A DNA stretch of 64,000 nucleotides from Escherichia ruysiae (GTDB lineage Bacteria; Pseudomonadota; Gammaproteobacteria; Enterobacterales; Enterobacteriaceae): the NCBI RefSeq assembly GCF_031323975.1, contig NZ_JAVIWS010000001.1:3224001-3288000 (forward strand), read 5' to 3'. Positions 26,509 to 36,760 of the stretch are shown piece after piece. How positions within the stretch are numbered: position 1 is the first letter of the stretch; each line of letters starts with the position of its first letter. The translations under genes were made by a program, and so were the position numbers. The notes beneath the pieces were generated by a model. It saw only the letters and a program-made list of their open reading frames with translations, ran no database searches and was not told the DNA's origin.

Positions 26509-28941
26509 TTAAGCAGAGCGGGGCGGTAATTGGTAGATTTCGTTTTCCAGCTCGCTGAGCGCCTGATTATACCCGTTACGGTCGCCAAATCCGGTTTTAA
26601 TAATCTCCGGTAAGGTGCCCATGCTGTCGAATGGTTTAAGTTTCAGCACCTGAATACTTTCGATCTCCTGTACGCCCGCATCGGCGTATTTATCCAGCAG
26701 ATTATCGAGCACGGCTTGCGCTGCTTCAGAGTATTTTGTGAAGTAGTTCCGCTTGCGCACGTTCTCGGCGCGCTCTTTGCGGGTTAACGGCGGCTGACCA
26801 TACACTACGTGGCAAAGCATGTCGAACGGGTCGAGATCTTTACCGACTTCTTCTGCCAGTACTTCCCAGATGATCCCCTGTTGCTCCAGCTCGTGAATGA
26901 TCGCTTCTTTGCGATCGGCGTCCTGCCACTTGCGGGTAAAGTCATCCAGCGAGGCATATTCTTTAAGCAGTGTTTTGCGGGTGTAATCTTTAAAAGATTC
27001 GGTAACCAGTTTACCGTCGGCATCGTAATACTGAACACGCTGCGCAATAACACCCACCGCTACACCGTTGACGTGAAACTTGCGGATTTTCTTCTCGTCT
27101 TCTTCCGGAAGTGGGCCGACATCATCGGTATCGGTAACCTGGTATGGCGGCGCAGGCGGTTCATCAACGCCTGTCACCTGTTCTTCGTCATGTTCGCTGA
27201 TTTCTTCGAGTTTCTCTTCAAAATCAGATTCTGGATCGGCGATATCCTCTGGTGTGGTATCCATGACTTTTTCGGGAATGCCATCGAAACGCTCATCGGC
27301 AAACAGTTCGGTGGCTTTTTTAAAGTCGAGGATGGTAAACCAGAGTTTGCCGTAACGTTCGTCGATGCGTGTACCACGACCGATAATCTGCTTGAATTTG
27401 GTCATCGACTGGATGTTCTGATCCAGTACTACCAGTTTGCAGGTTTTAGCATCCACACCGGTGGTCATCAGCTCTGAAGTGGTCGCGATAACCGGGTACG
27501 GTTTTTTCGGGTTGATGAAGTTATCCAACTGAGCTTTGCCAATTTCATCATCACCGGTGATTTTCATGACGTATTTGTCGTTCTTTTTCACCTGCTCCGG
27601 GTTGAGATTAACCAGGGCGCGGCGCATACGTTCTGCATGATCGATGTCGTTACAGAAGACGATGGTTTTATCCATCGGGTTGGTGCGCTTGAGGTAGTCG
27701 GTAATGGTTCTGGCAACCAGTTCTGTGCGTTCGTCGATTACCATCGTGCGATCGAAATCTTTCTGGTTATAGATACGATCGTCGATCACTTCGCCGTTTA
27801 AGTCAGTTTGCCCTTTGGTTGGGCGCCAGCCTTGCAGATCAACATCAATATCAACACGGACAACTTTATACGGGGCGAGGAAGCCGTCTTCGATCCCTTC
27901 TTTTAGCGAGTAGACGTAAACCGGATCGCCGAAGTAATCCGTGCTGGAGACTTCATGCGTCTCTTTTGGCGTGGCGGTTAAGCCAATTTGGGTGGCTGAA
28001 CTGAAATAATCAAGGATCTCTCGCCAGGCGCTATCTTCGGATGCGCTGCCGCGATGGCATTCGTCGATCACGATCAGATCGAAGAAATCTGGTGCGACTT
28101 GTTTAAACGCTTTTTGGTTTTCCTCCGGGCCAGTTATAGCCTGATAGAGCGCGAGGTGTATTTCATAAGCGGGATCAATGGTGCGTCCGCTGACTTTGGT
28201 CATTGCCGTACCAAATGGCTGGAAATCATTATTTTTGGTTTGGTCGACCAGAATGTTGCGATCGGCAAGGAACAGAATGCGTTTTTTATTTTTTGATTTC
28301 CACAGGCGCCAGATGATCTGGAATGCGGTATAGGTTTTCCCTGTTCCGGTCGCCATTACCAGCAGAATGCGGTTTTGCCCGTTGGAGACGGCTTCTATGG
28401 TTTTGTTGATTGCCTGAAGCTGATAATAACGTGGCGATTTACCGCTGCCATCGTCGTAATAGTCCTGAGTAATCACCGGAAGCTGAGCTTGTGTGTATCC
28501 TTTCCAGAGGCAGAATTTTTGCCAGAGTTCAGCGGGGGAGGGGAAGTCATCCAGCGTTATTTGCTTTTCAAGGCATTCACCTTCGGCTGCGGTAGCATCG
28601 CGGAAGATAAAGCCATCACCGTTGGTGGCAAAAACAAAAGGAACGTCCAGCAGGCGCGCGTATTCAATGCCCTGTTGCATCCCTTTGCCAATTTCATGTT
28701 TGTTGGCTTTTGCTTCAATCACGGCTAAGGGAATGCCTGGTTTGTGATACAGCACGATGTCAGCAGATTTTACCGTTCTGCGTGCCGCAACTTTACCACG
28801 TACGATGACTTTACCGTCCCGGAGTTTGACCTCCTGTCTGATTTGCGTTGTGTTGTCCCAGCCTGCATTAAGAATGGCTGGCATAACGCATTTGGTAATG
28901 ATGTCTGCTTCCGTCAGGTTACTTAGGTTCAGTTCCGCCAT
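26509..28941 (-). CDS. hsdR: HsdR, restriction/translocase subunit (type IB)
   Basis: Motor and nuclease subunit of the type I enzyme; it moves DNA and cuts far from unmethylated sites. The product is 810 residues, as for EcoAI. The N-terminal PD-(D/E)XK nuclease shows Asp61 (SADIVLY) and Glu76-Ala-Lys78 (VIEAK). The helicase part has Walker A ATGTGKT (197-203), the DECH box (293-296), GLTATP, and a later IGRGTR motif. The first gene of the hsd operon, it is transcribed towards hsdM. The 266-bp gap upstream, shared with the divergent GmrSD-like remnant, must hold its promoter. Function looks intact. Confidence 0.95.
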   Translation of the reverse strand: MAELNLSNLTEADIITKCVMPAILNAGWDNTTQIRQEVKLRDGKVIVRGKVAARRTVKSADIVLYHKPGIPLAVIEAKANKHEIGKGMQQGIEYARLLDVPFVFATNGDGFIFRDATAAEGECLEKQITLDDFPSPAELWQKFCLWKGYTQAQLPVITQDYYDDGSGKSPRYYQLQAINKTIEAVSNGQNRILLVMATGTGKTYTAFQIIWRLWKSKNKKRILFLADRNILVDQTKNNDFQPFGTAMTKVSGRTIDPAYEIHLALYQAITGPEENQKAFKQVAPDFFDLIVIDECHRGSASEDSAWREILDYFSSATQIGLTATPKETHEVSSTDYFGDPVYVYSLKEGIEDGFLAPYKVVRVDIDVDLQGWRPTKGQTDLNGEVIDDRIYNQKDFDRTMVIDERTELVARTITDYLKRTNPMDKTIVFCNDIDHAERMRRALVNLNPEQVKKNDKYVMKITGDDEIGKAQLDNFINPKKPYPVIATTSELMTTGVDAKTCKLVVLDQNIQSMTKFKQIIGRGTRIDERYGKLWFTILDFKKATELFADERFDGIPEKVMDTTPEDIADPESDFEEKLEEISEHDEEQVTGVDEPPAPPYQVTDTDDVGPLPEEDEKKIRKFHVNGVAVGVIAQRVQYYDADGKLVTESFKDYTRKTLLKEYASLDDFTRKWQDADRKEAIIHELEQQGIIWEVLAEEVGKDLDPFDMLCHVVYGQPPLTRKERAENVRKRNYFTKYSEAAQAVLDNLLDKYADAGVQEIESIQVLKLKPFDSMGTLPEIIKTGFGDRNGYNQALSELENEIYQLPPRSA

Positions 28942-29207
28942 GGGGTGTTCTCGCTTTTATCAGGACGATTCTGATTGTACATAAAATCAATAGACTGGCT
29001 ATGACTTAGGGCGGTGTTTCAACGTGAAGTACGTAACAGAGATCTCTGTTATACCTTGCTTGAATTAATCTGGGTATATCAGAGCCAGATAAACAGAAGT
29101 TACAGGAACCGTATCATCTCTAACAAAATATATAAAAATCTTATAGTTGCGTTTCTTTCGAGCAGGAAAGATAATGTTATTGTTGATTGTTTAATTGAGT
29201 ATACAAA

Positions 29208-30860
29208 ATGGAAGCTAAAGAATGTAAGGTGCATGATATCCTTACTGAAAACAAAAAGTTTATTATTCCTTCTTATCAGCGTCCTTACAGTTGGACGGTA
29301 GATAATGCAGAGCAACTCATTGATGACATTTATAAAAGCTCTCAATCAGAAGAGAATGAATATTTTATTGGGAGTATGATTTGTATCAATAAAGGGAAAA
29401 ATCAGTATGAAGTTGTAGATGGGCAACAACGTCTTACAACGTTAAGCATTATTGTCTCTGAGCTAAAAAAAATCATCCCGATTCAGGGGGTAAAAGATGA
29501 TTTGCAAAAAAGAGTTCTGCCTATTGATGTTTATTCTGATGAAACAGATGAACCAAGACTAATTGTAAGAAAAAAAGAGTATGACCTTTATAAATATTAC
29601 ATACTGCAGGATTCGAAAGATTATAAACCTGAAAAACCATCGGATACTGAGTTAGTATTCATTAGCAACGCTGAAACAATTAGAGATTATTTGTTGCGAT
29701 TATCTGTTGATGAGTTGAAGTTGCTTGCTAAATATATTTTGCAAAATGTATATATCGTATTTGTGCAAACAGATGATTTCGCATCATCATTTAGACTCTT
29801 TAATGTATTAAATAGTCGTGGTTTACCTTTAAGTAATGCAGACCTTTTAAAAAATGCATTGTTTGAATCAGCTTCTACGCATAATAAAAAATCAGAGCAA
29901 ATAGAATCAGCATGGTCGCAAATTGAAGATATGGTTGGAGTGAGACGGCTTGATAAATTTCTTACTCTTCATAAGCTTTCCGAGAAAAAAGATCGTGACA
30001 GGGTGTTACAAAAAAGTTTTGAAGCTTTTATTGAAAATCTCCAACAGCAATTTGATGGAGATGCTATTGCTATGTCACTGATGTTGGTTAATTCTGCAAA
30101 AAATTATACTAAGATATTAGAGAATGATTTTGAACATCCTTCAATACGACGAAAAATTGCATCGCTAAGTAATTTAGGGGTAGATGAGTGGATTCCTCCG
30201 GTTATGGCATTCATGAATCGGATGGCTCGTACAGAAGATTTTAATTTGGATGATTTTTCGCAATTTATTACAGCCTTTGAGAAGGTGTATATGCATGGGT
30301 GATTAAAAAAACAAATTAAAAGCCAAAGAGAAATGGTTTGTTATTCAGCTCTGGTCGCAATAAATGATGATATGCCTTTTGATTCTGTGATAAATCAGAT
30401 AAACCAACATGCAGATAATTCAGGTTTTATAGCTGCTCTGGATGAAGATTTATATGAGCCTCGTCCGAATCAAGTGAACTTAATAAAAGCAATTTTGCTT
30501 CGCTTAGATATGGAGCAACAAGATGAGAGTGTGATTAAAACCTATACAGGGCGAATCATAATTGAGCATATTCTTCCTCAAGCATTAGTTAATGAATACT
30601 GGATTAATAGATTCCAACCTCAAGAGCATGTCTACTGGTTGCATAAAATAGGTAATTTGACACTCATAAGTGGCTCCAAAAATTCTGAAGCACAACACTA
30701 TGATTTTATCAAAAAGAAATCTATTTATGAGAAACTTAATAGTAAAAGCTCTTTTGATTTAACAAAAGATGTTTGTAATTCTTCAGAATGGGGATTGGCT
30801 GAACTGAAAATGAGACATGAAAAAATGAAAACGCAATTGAAGAAGCTTTGGTTGGTCTGA
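29208..30860 (+). pseudogene. GmrSD-like (DUF262-DUF1524) gene with an in-frame TGA
   Basis: One reading frame of 550 sense codons plus an internal TGA at 30300-30302 (codon 365). Before it, the DUF262 part has IPSYQRPYSW (about 20-29) and VVDGQQRLTT (70-78). After it, the DUF1524 part has the HNH-like IEHILPQ (His at about codon 454) and KIGNLTLIS. The frame is the same on both sides, so this is a nonsense change (TGG to TGA would suffice), not a frameshift. The gene is strikingly AT-rich beside its neighbours, which suggests recent transfer. It sits where K-12 has mrr, divergent from hsdR. Alternatives are two separate polypeptides (364 residues, then 175 from the ATG at 30333) or TGA readthrough. 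Confidence 0.75.
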
Positions 30861-30869
30861 CATATCTAA

Positions 30870-30905
30870 AGAGTTCCACACGTAATAATGTTGCGGTGGA
30901 ACTCT
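30870..30905. terminator. Hairpin between the second GmrSD-like gene and yjiA
   Basis: AGAGTTCCAC pairs with GTGGAACTCT across a 16-base loop. It lies 10 bases after the TGA of the second GmrSD-like fragment and 24 bases from the yjiA stop, between converging genes. Confidence 0.55.
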
Positions 30906-30928
30906 CGAAAAGTTGATCTTTCTCGAAC

Positions 30929-31885
30929 TTACTTCCTCAACCCCGCAAACGCCGCCCTTATCTCTTCCTCTGGCAGCTGAATCCCGATAAACACCATCGT
31001 GCTATGCGGTTTTTCATCGCCCCACGGGCGATCCCAGTCGGCGCTGTAGAGGCGCTGGACGCCCTGGAACAGCAGGCGGTTAGGTTCGCCGTCAATCCAC
31101 AGCATCCCTTTGTAACGCAGCAGTTTATCCGCCGATTCCAGCAGTAGGTTTTCCATCACCCGTGAAACTTCGCTGATATCTACCGGGTAATCCAGTTCCA
31201 CCACAATCGACGAAATATCGTTTTGTTTATCAGCGATAAAGTGGAAACGTGGTTTGGTGCTGACGACGTTCTCTTCCAGCATAAAACCGTTGGTGTTGAA
31301 CAGCAGGCCCAGGTCGATGTCGCCGTGGGTGACGGTGTAGACCGGTGCACGGGCGTTGATGCGCGCCAGGCGTTCACGCAGTTTCTCTGCTTCGCCTGCG
31401 ACGTCGGTTTTAGTCAGCAGAATACGGTCGGCGTAGCCAACCTGGGACTGGGCGATGGTGAACTGGTTCATCTGCTCATCGGCATGTACCGCATCCACCA
31501 GCGCAATCACGCCGTCCAGCAGGTAGCGCTGGCATAAAATCTCATGGGAGAAAAAGGTCTGAATAATCGGGCCGGGATCGGCCATGCCGGTGCATTCAAT
31601 CACCAGACGGTCGAACTGAATATTGCCCTTGTCGAGATTATCCAGCAGGTCGAGTAGCGCGTCTTCCAGCTCGTTGGAGCGCGAACAGCAGATGCAGCCG
31701 TTGGTCAGCGTTTTGATCTGCGTGGCGCGGTCGCCAATTAATTGATCGTCAACGGAGACTTCGCCGAATTCGTTTTCAATCACGGCAATCTTGTAGCCGT
31801 GTTGTTCGTTAAGAATATGGCGCAGCAGGGTGGTTTTGCCCGCGCCTAAAAAACCGGTGAGTAGGGTAACTGCAATCGGGTTCAT
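30929..31885 (-). CDS. yjiA: YjiA, COG0523-family GTPase
   Basis: Metal-binding G3E-family GTPase (COG0523), related to nickel and cobalt metallochaperones. The start MNPIAVTLLTGFLGAGKTT at 31885 gives 318 residues, as in K-12; a frame 28 codons longer is less likely. Walker A is GFLGAGKTT (11-19), the COG0523 metal motif CxCC is Cys64, Cys66 and Cys67 (NGCICC), and TKTD provides guanine specificity. The physiological target metal and client are unknown. It follows yjiX by 10 bases and is probably co-transcribed with btsT-yjiX. Confidence 0.95.
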   Translation of the reverse strand: MNPIAVTLLTGFLGAGKTTLLRHILNEQHGYKIAVIENEFGEVSVDDQLIGDRATQIKTLTNGCICCSRSNELEDALLDLLDNLDKGNIQFDRLVIECTGMADPGPIIQTFFSHEILCQRYLLDGVIALVDAVHADEQMNQFTIAQSQVGYADRILLTKTDVAGEAEKLRERLARINARAPVYTVTHGDIDLGLLFNTNGFMLEENVVSTKPRFHFIADKQNDISSIVVELDYPVDISEVSRVMENLLLESADKLLRYKGMLWIDGEPNRLLFQGVQRLYSADWDRPWGDEKPHSTMVFIGIQLPEEEIRAAFAGLRK

Positions 31886-31895
31886 GCTCTCTCCA

Positions 31896-32099
31896 TTAAC
31901 AACAGCGCATACCGCCTTTACCATCGCCGCCGTAGCGCGCGTTCTGGCGTTCGCGGAAGAATTCTTCATAGCTCATGTACGGCTTGTCGGGATGGTTGGT
32001 CTTCATATGCTCGACGTAGTTGTCGTAGTCTGGAATGCCAATCAACATCTTCGCCGCCTGGCCGAGATATTTTTTTGCCTGTCCTAAGTTACCAAACAT
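31896..32099 (-). CDS. yjiX: YjiX, YbdD/YjiX-family small protein
   Basis: 67 residues, identical in length to K-12, starting [20 protein letters not shown] and ending [11 protein letters not shown]. It belongs to the YbdD/YjiX family, whose members are nearly always next to CstA-type pyruvate or peptide transporters, here btsT. A role with the transporter is suggested by this linkage only. No membrane segment is evident. Confidence 0.93.
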
Positions 32100-32120
32100 A
32101 GTTCACTCTGATAAGAACAA

Positions 32121-32345
32121 AGCCCCGCCGAAGCGGGGCTGAGATTGCTGACAAACTCGCTTACAGGTCAATACGGTCACTGTTTGCTCCCTTTCCCTGG
32201 AAGGCGAGAGGGCCAGGGTAGAGTATTTATATACACCGACGCTGGCCTGTTCCCCTCACCCTAACCCTCTCCCCGAAGGGGCGAGGGGACAATCCGTGCG
32301 CTTGCCTGGCTTTGTCATCAGTCTGAGCCCCGCCGAAGCGGGGCT
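32121..32345. repeat. Duplicated terminator hairpin flanking a boxC copy
   Basis: The 20-base hairpin AGCCCCGCCGAAGCGGGGCT occurs twice, at 32121-32140 and 32326-32345, 205 bp apart and in the same orientation, between yjiX and btsT. Between them lie a boxC copy (32249-32290) and a weaker boxC-like stretch (about 32190-32225). Either hairpin could end or attenuate btsT transcription. The 254-bp gap holds no gene. Confidence 0.75.
32249..32290. repeat. boxC repeat, copy 2
   Basis: GTTCCCCTCACCCTAACCCT followed by CTCCCCGAAGGGGCGAGGGGAC. It is nearly identical to the copies at 5554 and 57716. Downstream, CTTTGTCATCAGTC then GAGCC is shared with copy 1, so the repeated unit may be longer than the palindrome. 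Confidence 0.75.
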
Positions 32346-32353
32346 AAACACGG

Positions 32354-34504
32354 TTAGTGGTGCGAAGAGATCTTCACGCCGCCTTCCGGGATTGGAACGT
32401 ACGGCGTTTCTTTGTCAGTACGTTTGTCGCTGTTACGCACCTTCAGCCAGGTTTTGAAACCGTAGAAGATGATGCTGTACACCACAATCAGGAACAGAAT
32501 ACTCAGACCCGCGTTGGTGTAGTTGTTCACAACGATGTGGTTCATGTTGGCAATCTGCTGCGCCGTCAGGTCAGTACCGTTAGCAATCTTCTCTTTGTAC
32601 TGGCTTGCCATGTAGAAGAAGCCTTCCATCTGCGGGTTGGTGCTGAACAGTTTCAGGCCCAGCGCCCAGGTGGTGCAGATAAGCAGCCATACCGCCGGAA
32701 CAACAGTTACCCAGATGTATTGGGTGCGCTTCATCTTAATCAGCACAACGGTGCCCAGTACCAGCGCCACGGCTGCCAGCATCTGGTTGGAGATACCGAA
32801 CAGCGGCCACAGGCTCTTAACGCCGCCCAGCGGATCGACCACGCCCTGATACAGCAGGTAGCCCCACAGACCCACACAGCCCGCTGTACCGATGATACCG
32901 GCAACCAGAGAGTCGGTTTTTTTCAGGAACGGGATGAAGTTACCCAGTAGGTCTTGCAGCATAAAGCGGCCAGAACGCGTACCGGCATCCAGTGCGGTCA
33001 GGATGAACAGTGCTTCGAACAGAATACCGAAGTGATACCAGAAGCCCATGTCAGCCATCGGCAGCACTTTGTGGAACACGTGAGCGATACCTACCGCCAG
33101 CGTCGGCGCACCACCTGCACGGTTCAGGACAGAAGGTTCACCAATGTCTTTCGCGGTTTGCAGGATCTGCTCTGGCGAAATCACGAAGCCCCAGGAGCTG
33201 ACGGTTGCTGCCGCGTGTGCGGTAACGTCTTTCAGCTGCGCCATGATGATCGGCGCGTTCTCGCCACCCATTTCATGCAGGTTAGGCATGGTGATGCCGA
33301 GACCCGCAGGCGGGGTATTCATCGCGAAGTAAAGACCCGGTTCGATGATGGACGCAGCAACCAGCGCCATAATCGCCACGAAGGACTCCATCAGCATTGC
33401 GCCGTAGCCAATGAAACGCGCGTCGGTTTCGTTAGCCAGCAGTTTCGGCGTCGTACCGGAAGAGATCAGTGCGTGGAAGCCAGATACCGCACCACAGGCG
33501 ATGGTGATGAACAGGAACGGGAACAGAGCGCCTTTCCACAGCGGGCCAGTACCGTCAATGTACTGGGTCATCGCAGGCATTTTCAGTTCCGGGTTCAGTA
33601 CCACGATACCCAGCGCCAGGCCGACGATAACGCCAATTTTCAGAAAGGTTGCCAGATAGTCGCGCGGTGCAAGGATCAGCCACACTGGCAGCAGTGCAGA
33701 AACAAACGCATAGCCAATCAGCGCGAAGGTAATGGTGGTGTCTTTAAAGGTCAGTGCCGGACCCCAGTACGGATCGTGAGCAATCACGCCACCGAAGTAG
33801 ATAGAGGCAACCAGCAGCACGATACCAATGACAGAGACTTCACCCACACGCCCCGGACGGATAAAGCGCATGTAGATACCCATAAACAGCGCAATCGGCA
33901 CGGTTGAGCAAACGGTGAAGACACCCCATGGACTTTCGGCCAGGGCTTTAACCACAATCAGCGCCAGGACGGCGAGGATGATGATCATAATTAAGAAACA
34001 GCCAAACAGCGCGATAGTTCCCGGTACTGGCCCCATCTCTTCTTTGATCATCTCACCGAGAGATGCGCCGTTACGGCGAGAAGAGATAAACAGCACCATA
34101 AAGTCCTGCACTGCACCGGCCAGCACCACCCCCGCCAGCAGCCACAGCGTACCTGGCAGGTAGCCCATCTGCGCGGCGAGAACCGGACCAACCAGCGGAC
34201 CGGCACCGGCGATAGCGGCGAAGTGGTGACCAAACAACACGTAACGGTTGGTCGGAACGTAGTTCAGACCGTCGTTGTTAATAACCGCAGGCGTCGCGCG
34301 CGTGGGGTCGAGTTTCATCACTTTCTGGGCGATGTATAGGCTGTAGTAGCGATAAGCCACCAGATACACCGACACAGAGGCGACCACGATCCACAGGGCG
34401 CTGACGTGCTCCCCCCGACGTAATGCAACTACCGCGAGGCAGAATGCACCGATGATTCCAAGAATCACCCAGGGTATGTGCTTGAATATCTTTTTAGTAT
34501 CCAT
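32354..34504 (-). CDS. btsT: BtsT, pyruvate/H+ symporter (CstA family)
   Basis: High-affinity pyruvate transporter (formerly YjiY) of the inner membrane, induced through the BtsS/BtsR two-component system when nutrients run low. The start MDTKKIFKHIPWVI at 34504 gives 716 residues, as in K-12; a frame 5 codons longer begins at 34519. The CstA family core is present: many hydrophobic helices, HHFAAIAGAGPLVGPVLAAQ near residue 92, and GAVSGFHALISSGTTPK near the middle. The promoter region shows three BtsR-type motifs and a CRP site. yjiX and yjiA follow downstream. Confidence 0.96.
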   Translation of the reverse strand: MDTKKIFKHIPWVILGIIGAFCLAVVALRRGEHVSALWIVVASVSVYLVAYRYYSLYIAQKVMKLDPTRATPAVINNDGLNYVPTNRYVLFGHHFAAIAGAGPLVGPVLAAQMGYLPGTLWLLAGVVLAGAVQDFMVLFISSRRNGASLGEMIKEEMGPVPGTIALFGCFLIMIIILAVLALIVVKALAESPWGVFTVCSTVPIALFMGIYMRFIRPGRVGEVSVIGIVLLVASIYFGGVIAHDPYWGPALTFKDTTITFALIGYAFVSALLPVWLILAPRDYLATFLKIGVIVGLALGIVVLNPELKMPAMTQYIDGTGPLWKGALFPFLFITIACGAVSGFHALISSGTTPKLLANETDARFIGYGAMLMESFVAIMALVAASIIEPGLYFAMNTPPAGLGITMPNLHEMGGENAPIIMAQLKDVTAHAAATVSSWGFVISPEQILQTAKDIGEPSVLNRAGGAPTLAVGIAHVFHKVLPMADMGFWYHFGILFEALFILTALDAGTRSGRFMLQDLLGNFIPFLKKTDSLVAGIIGTAGCVGLWGYLLYQGVVDPLGGVKSLWPLFGISNQMLAAVALVLGTVVLIKMKRTQYIWVTVVPAVWLLICTTWALGLKLFSTNPQMEGFFYMASQYKEKIANGTDLTAQQIANMNHIVVNNYTNAGLSILFLIVVYSIIFYGFKTWLKVRNSDKRTDKETPYVPIPEGGVKISSHH

Positions 34505-34639
34505 AGTAAAACCTGGCATGTATTGATTAATAGTTGGCCGAAGCCGTTCTAGGTTTGCGTTGCGTTTGAGGAGGTAAATTGACCGCTATCCTGCAGTGAT
34601 GTTGCCAGAGTTACGCGCGCGTAAAGTAAGGTAAATAAC

Positions 34640-34688
34640 TGAGTGGTTAAATTAGGGACGTAAGCGGTCAGTTTTGCGGTTGAGCGGT
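34640..34688 (-). promoter_or_regulatory. BtsR binding motifs upstream of btsT
   Basis: On the minus strand the BtsR motif ACC(G/A)CT(C/T)A occurs as ACCACTCA (34640-34647), ACCGCTTA (34661-34668) and ACCGCTCA (34681-34688). The first two are 13 bp apart, the spacing known for BtsR at this promoter. The third follows at 12 bp, almost the same helical phase. Confidence 0.8.
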
Positions 34689-34716
34689 ATTGAGCAAGGT
34701 TTATGAAAGCTATTTA

Positions 34717-34732
34717 TGTGATATTGATCACA
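34717..34732. promoter_or_regulatory. CRP site in the btsT-tsr gap
   Basis: TGTGATATTGATCACA matches the TGTGA-N6-TCACA core exactly. Cyclic AMP-CRP control of btsT is known. It lies 213 bp upstream of the btsT start and 318 bp before tsr. The rest of the 545-bp gap is AT-rich, with no gene seen; tsr's flagellar-type promoter should lie near 34960-35010. Confidence 0.75.
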
Positions 34733-35049
34733 ACCGAAGCGATTTTTAGCCCTCAGTTGTGTTACTCATATAAAAATTATATTCATGCTATATATATTAA
34801 AACCCCATTTCCTCACTGATAATATTATTTTGGCCAATAATATTAATCTATTGGCAAATATCCTCACGTTCAAAATAGATACAGCTAATGTGAAAAATAA
34901 GAAAGAAAAATATATCAATACGCGGTTATTGTATTTTTGAACAAAAATAAAAAAGTGAGGTAAATTTAATCAATTTCAGGTCACTACCTATAAAGTTTTC
35001 TCATTCCAGGCCGAAAATTCTGCTATCGGTCAACAGGAAAAGAGAAACC

Positions 35050-36711
35050 ATGTTAAAACGTATCAGGATCGTGACCAGCTTACTGCTGGTTTTGGCCGTT
35101 TTCGGCCTTTTGCAACTGACATCAGGCAGCCTGTTCTTTAACGCTTTAAAAAAGGACAAAGAAAATCTCTCCGTCTTACAAACCATTCGCCAGCAGCAAT
35201 CTACGCTAAATGGCAGTTGGGTTGCGTTGTTGCAGACGCGTAACACCCTCAACCGTGCGGGTATCCGCTACATGATGGATCAGAACAATATTGGCAGCGG
35301 TTCAACCGTCGCCGAGCTGATGCAGAGTGCCACTATTTCGTTGAAACACGCGGAAAAAGACTGGGCAGATTACGAAGCACTACCGCGTAACTTGCATCAG
35401 AGCACAGCGGCTGCTACGGAGATCAAACGTAATTACGATATCTATCACAATGCACTGGCGGAGCTGATCCAGTTGTTAGGGGCGGGCAAAATCAACGAGT
35501 TTTTTGACCAACCTACTCAGGGATATCAGGACGGTTTCGAGAAGCAGTATATGGCGTACATGCAGCAAAACGATCGTCTCTATGACATCGCCGTCGCTGA
35601 TAATAATGCTGCCTTTAACCAGGCAATGTGGGTGCTGGCGGGTGTGCTGATCGTCGTACTGGCGGTCATCTTCGTCGTTTGGTTTGGTATTAAAACATCG
35701 CTGGTAGCGCCGATGAATCGCCTGATCGACAACATTCGTCATATTGCTGGCGGCGATCTGGTGAAACCGATCGAGGTAGACGGCTCCAATGAAGTGGGGC
35801 AACTGGCAGAGAGTTTGCGCCATATGCAAAGTGAACTGGTACGTACCGTGGGTGATGTGCGTAATGGTGCAAATGCCATCTATAGCGGAGCCAGCGAAAT
35901 CGCTACCGGTAATAACGATCTCTCTTCACGCACCGAGCAGCAAGCCGCTTCGTTAGAAGAGACGGCAGCCAGCATGGAGCAATTGACTGCGACAGTGAAA
36001 CAGAATGCCGAGAACGCGCGACAGGCAAGCCATCTGGCGTTAAGTGCTTCCGAAACGGCACAACGTGGCGGTAATGTGGTCGATAGCGTGGTACAAACTA
36101 TGCGCGATATCTCTACCAGTTCGCAGAAAATCGCCGATATTATCAGCGTTATCGACGGTATTGCTTTCCAGACTAATATTCTGGCCTTGAATGCGGCGGT
36201 CGAAGCAGCGCGTGCGGGTGAACAAGGGCGTGGTTTTGCGGTGGTCGCGGGAGAAGTGCGTAATCTGGCTCAGCGTAGCGCCCAGGCGGCGCGTGAAATT
36301 AAAAGTCTGATTGAAGATTCGGTTGGCAAAGTGGATGTCGGATCGACACTCGTCGAAAGCGCCGGGGAAACTATGGCGGAGATTGTCAGCGCCGTGACCC
36401 GCGTGACCGATATCATGGGCGAAATTGCCTCCGCTTCTGATGAGCAGAGTCGCGGTATCGATCAGGTTGGTTTAGCGGTTGTTGAGATGGACCGGGTAAC
36501 GCAACAGAACGCTGCGCTGGTGGAAGAGTCAGCCGCTGCTGCTGCCGCGCTGGAAGAGCAGGCCAGCCGCCTGACTGAAGCTGTGGCTGTATTTCGTATT
36601 CAGCAAGAGCAACAGCGTCAGCGCGAAGCGTTGGCGGTAAAAACGGTGACGCCGGTTGTGCCGCGTAAAGCGGTAGTGGCTGATGGCGGGGATAACTGGG
36701 AAACGTTTTAA
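35050..36711 (+). CDS. tsr: Tsr, serine chemoreceptor
   Basis: Methyl-accepting chemotaxis protein that senses L-serine and other stimuli and controls CheA. It has 553 residues, against 551 in K-12. Membrane helices are at about 7-30 and 190-212, with a four-helix periplasmic domain between. HAMP follows (about 213-268), then the methylation helices. The signalling tip [21 protein letters not shown] is invariant. The NWETF pentapeptide that docks CheR and CheB is the C-terminus. The extra two residues fall in the variable linker just before that end ([12 protein letters not shown]). Transcribed alone; convergent with lgoT. Confidence 0.97.
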   Translation: MLKRIRIVTSLLLVLAVFGLLQLTSGSLFFNALKKDKENLSVLQTIRQQQSTLNGSWVALLQTRNTLNRAGIRYMMDQNNIGSGSTVAELMQSATISLKHAEKDWADYEALPRNLHQSTAAATEIKRNYDIYHNALAELIQLLGAGKINEFFDQPTQGYQDGFEKQYMAYMQQNDRLYDIAVADNNAAFNQAMWVLAGVLIVVLAVIFVVWFGIKTSLVAPMNRLIDNIRHIAGGDLVKPIEVDGSNEVGQLAESLRHMQSELVRTVGDVRNGANAIYSGASEIATGNNDLSSRTEQQAASLEETAASMEQLTATVKQNAENARQASHLALSASETAQRGGNVVDSVVQTMRDISTSSQKIADIISVIDGIAFQTNILALNAAVEAARAGEQGRGFAVVAGEVRNLAQRSAQAAREIKSLIEDSVGKVDVGSTLVESAGETMAEIVSAVTRVTDIMGEIASASDEQSRGIDQVGLAVVEMDRVTQQNAALVEESAAAAAALEEQASRLTEAVAVFRIQQEQQRQREALAVKTVTPVVPRKAVVADGGDNWETF

Positions 36712-36724
36712 TTGCCACAAAAAA

Positions 36725-36760
36725 TGCCCGATAAGCGATGACTTATCGGGCAAGGGGAGA
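36725..36760. terminator. Bidirectional terminator between tsr and lgoT
   Basis: TGCCCGATAAG pairs with CTTATCGGGCA across a 6-base loop, 13 bases after tsr and shortly before the lgoT stop. A-rich sequence precedes the stem on the plus strand, giving a T-run for the minus-strand transcript. Confidence 0.75.

Noticed and set aside
29014..29301. 95-codon frame upstream of and overlapping the second GmrSD-like gene
   Set aside because: No ribosome site, no motif, and it overlaps the start of a recognised gene in another frame within AT-rich DNA.
32954..33907. 317-codon frame opposite btsT
   Set aside because: Low-complexity, Arg/Gln/His-rich antisense translation of a membrane protein gene.
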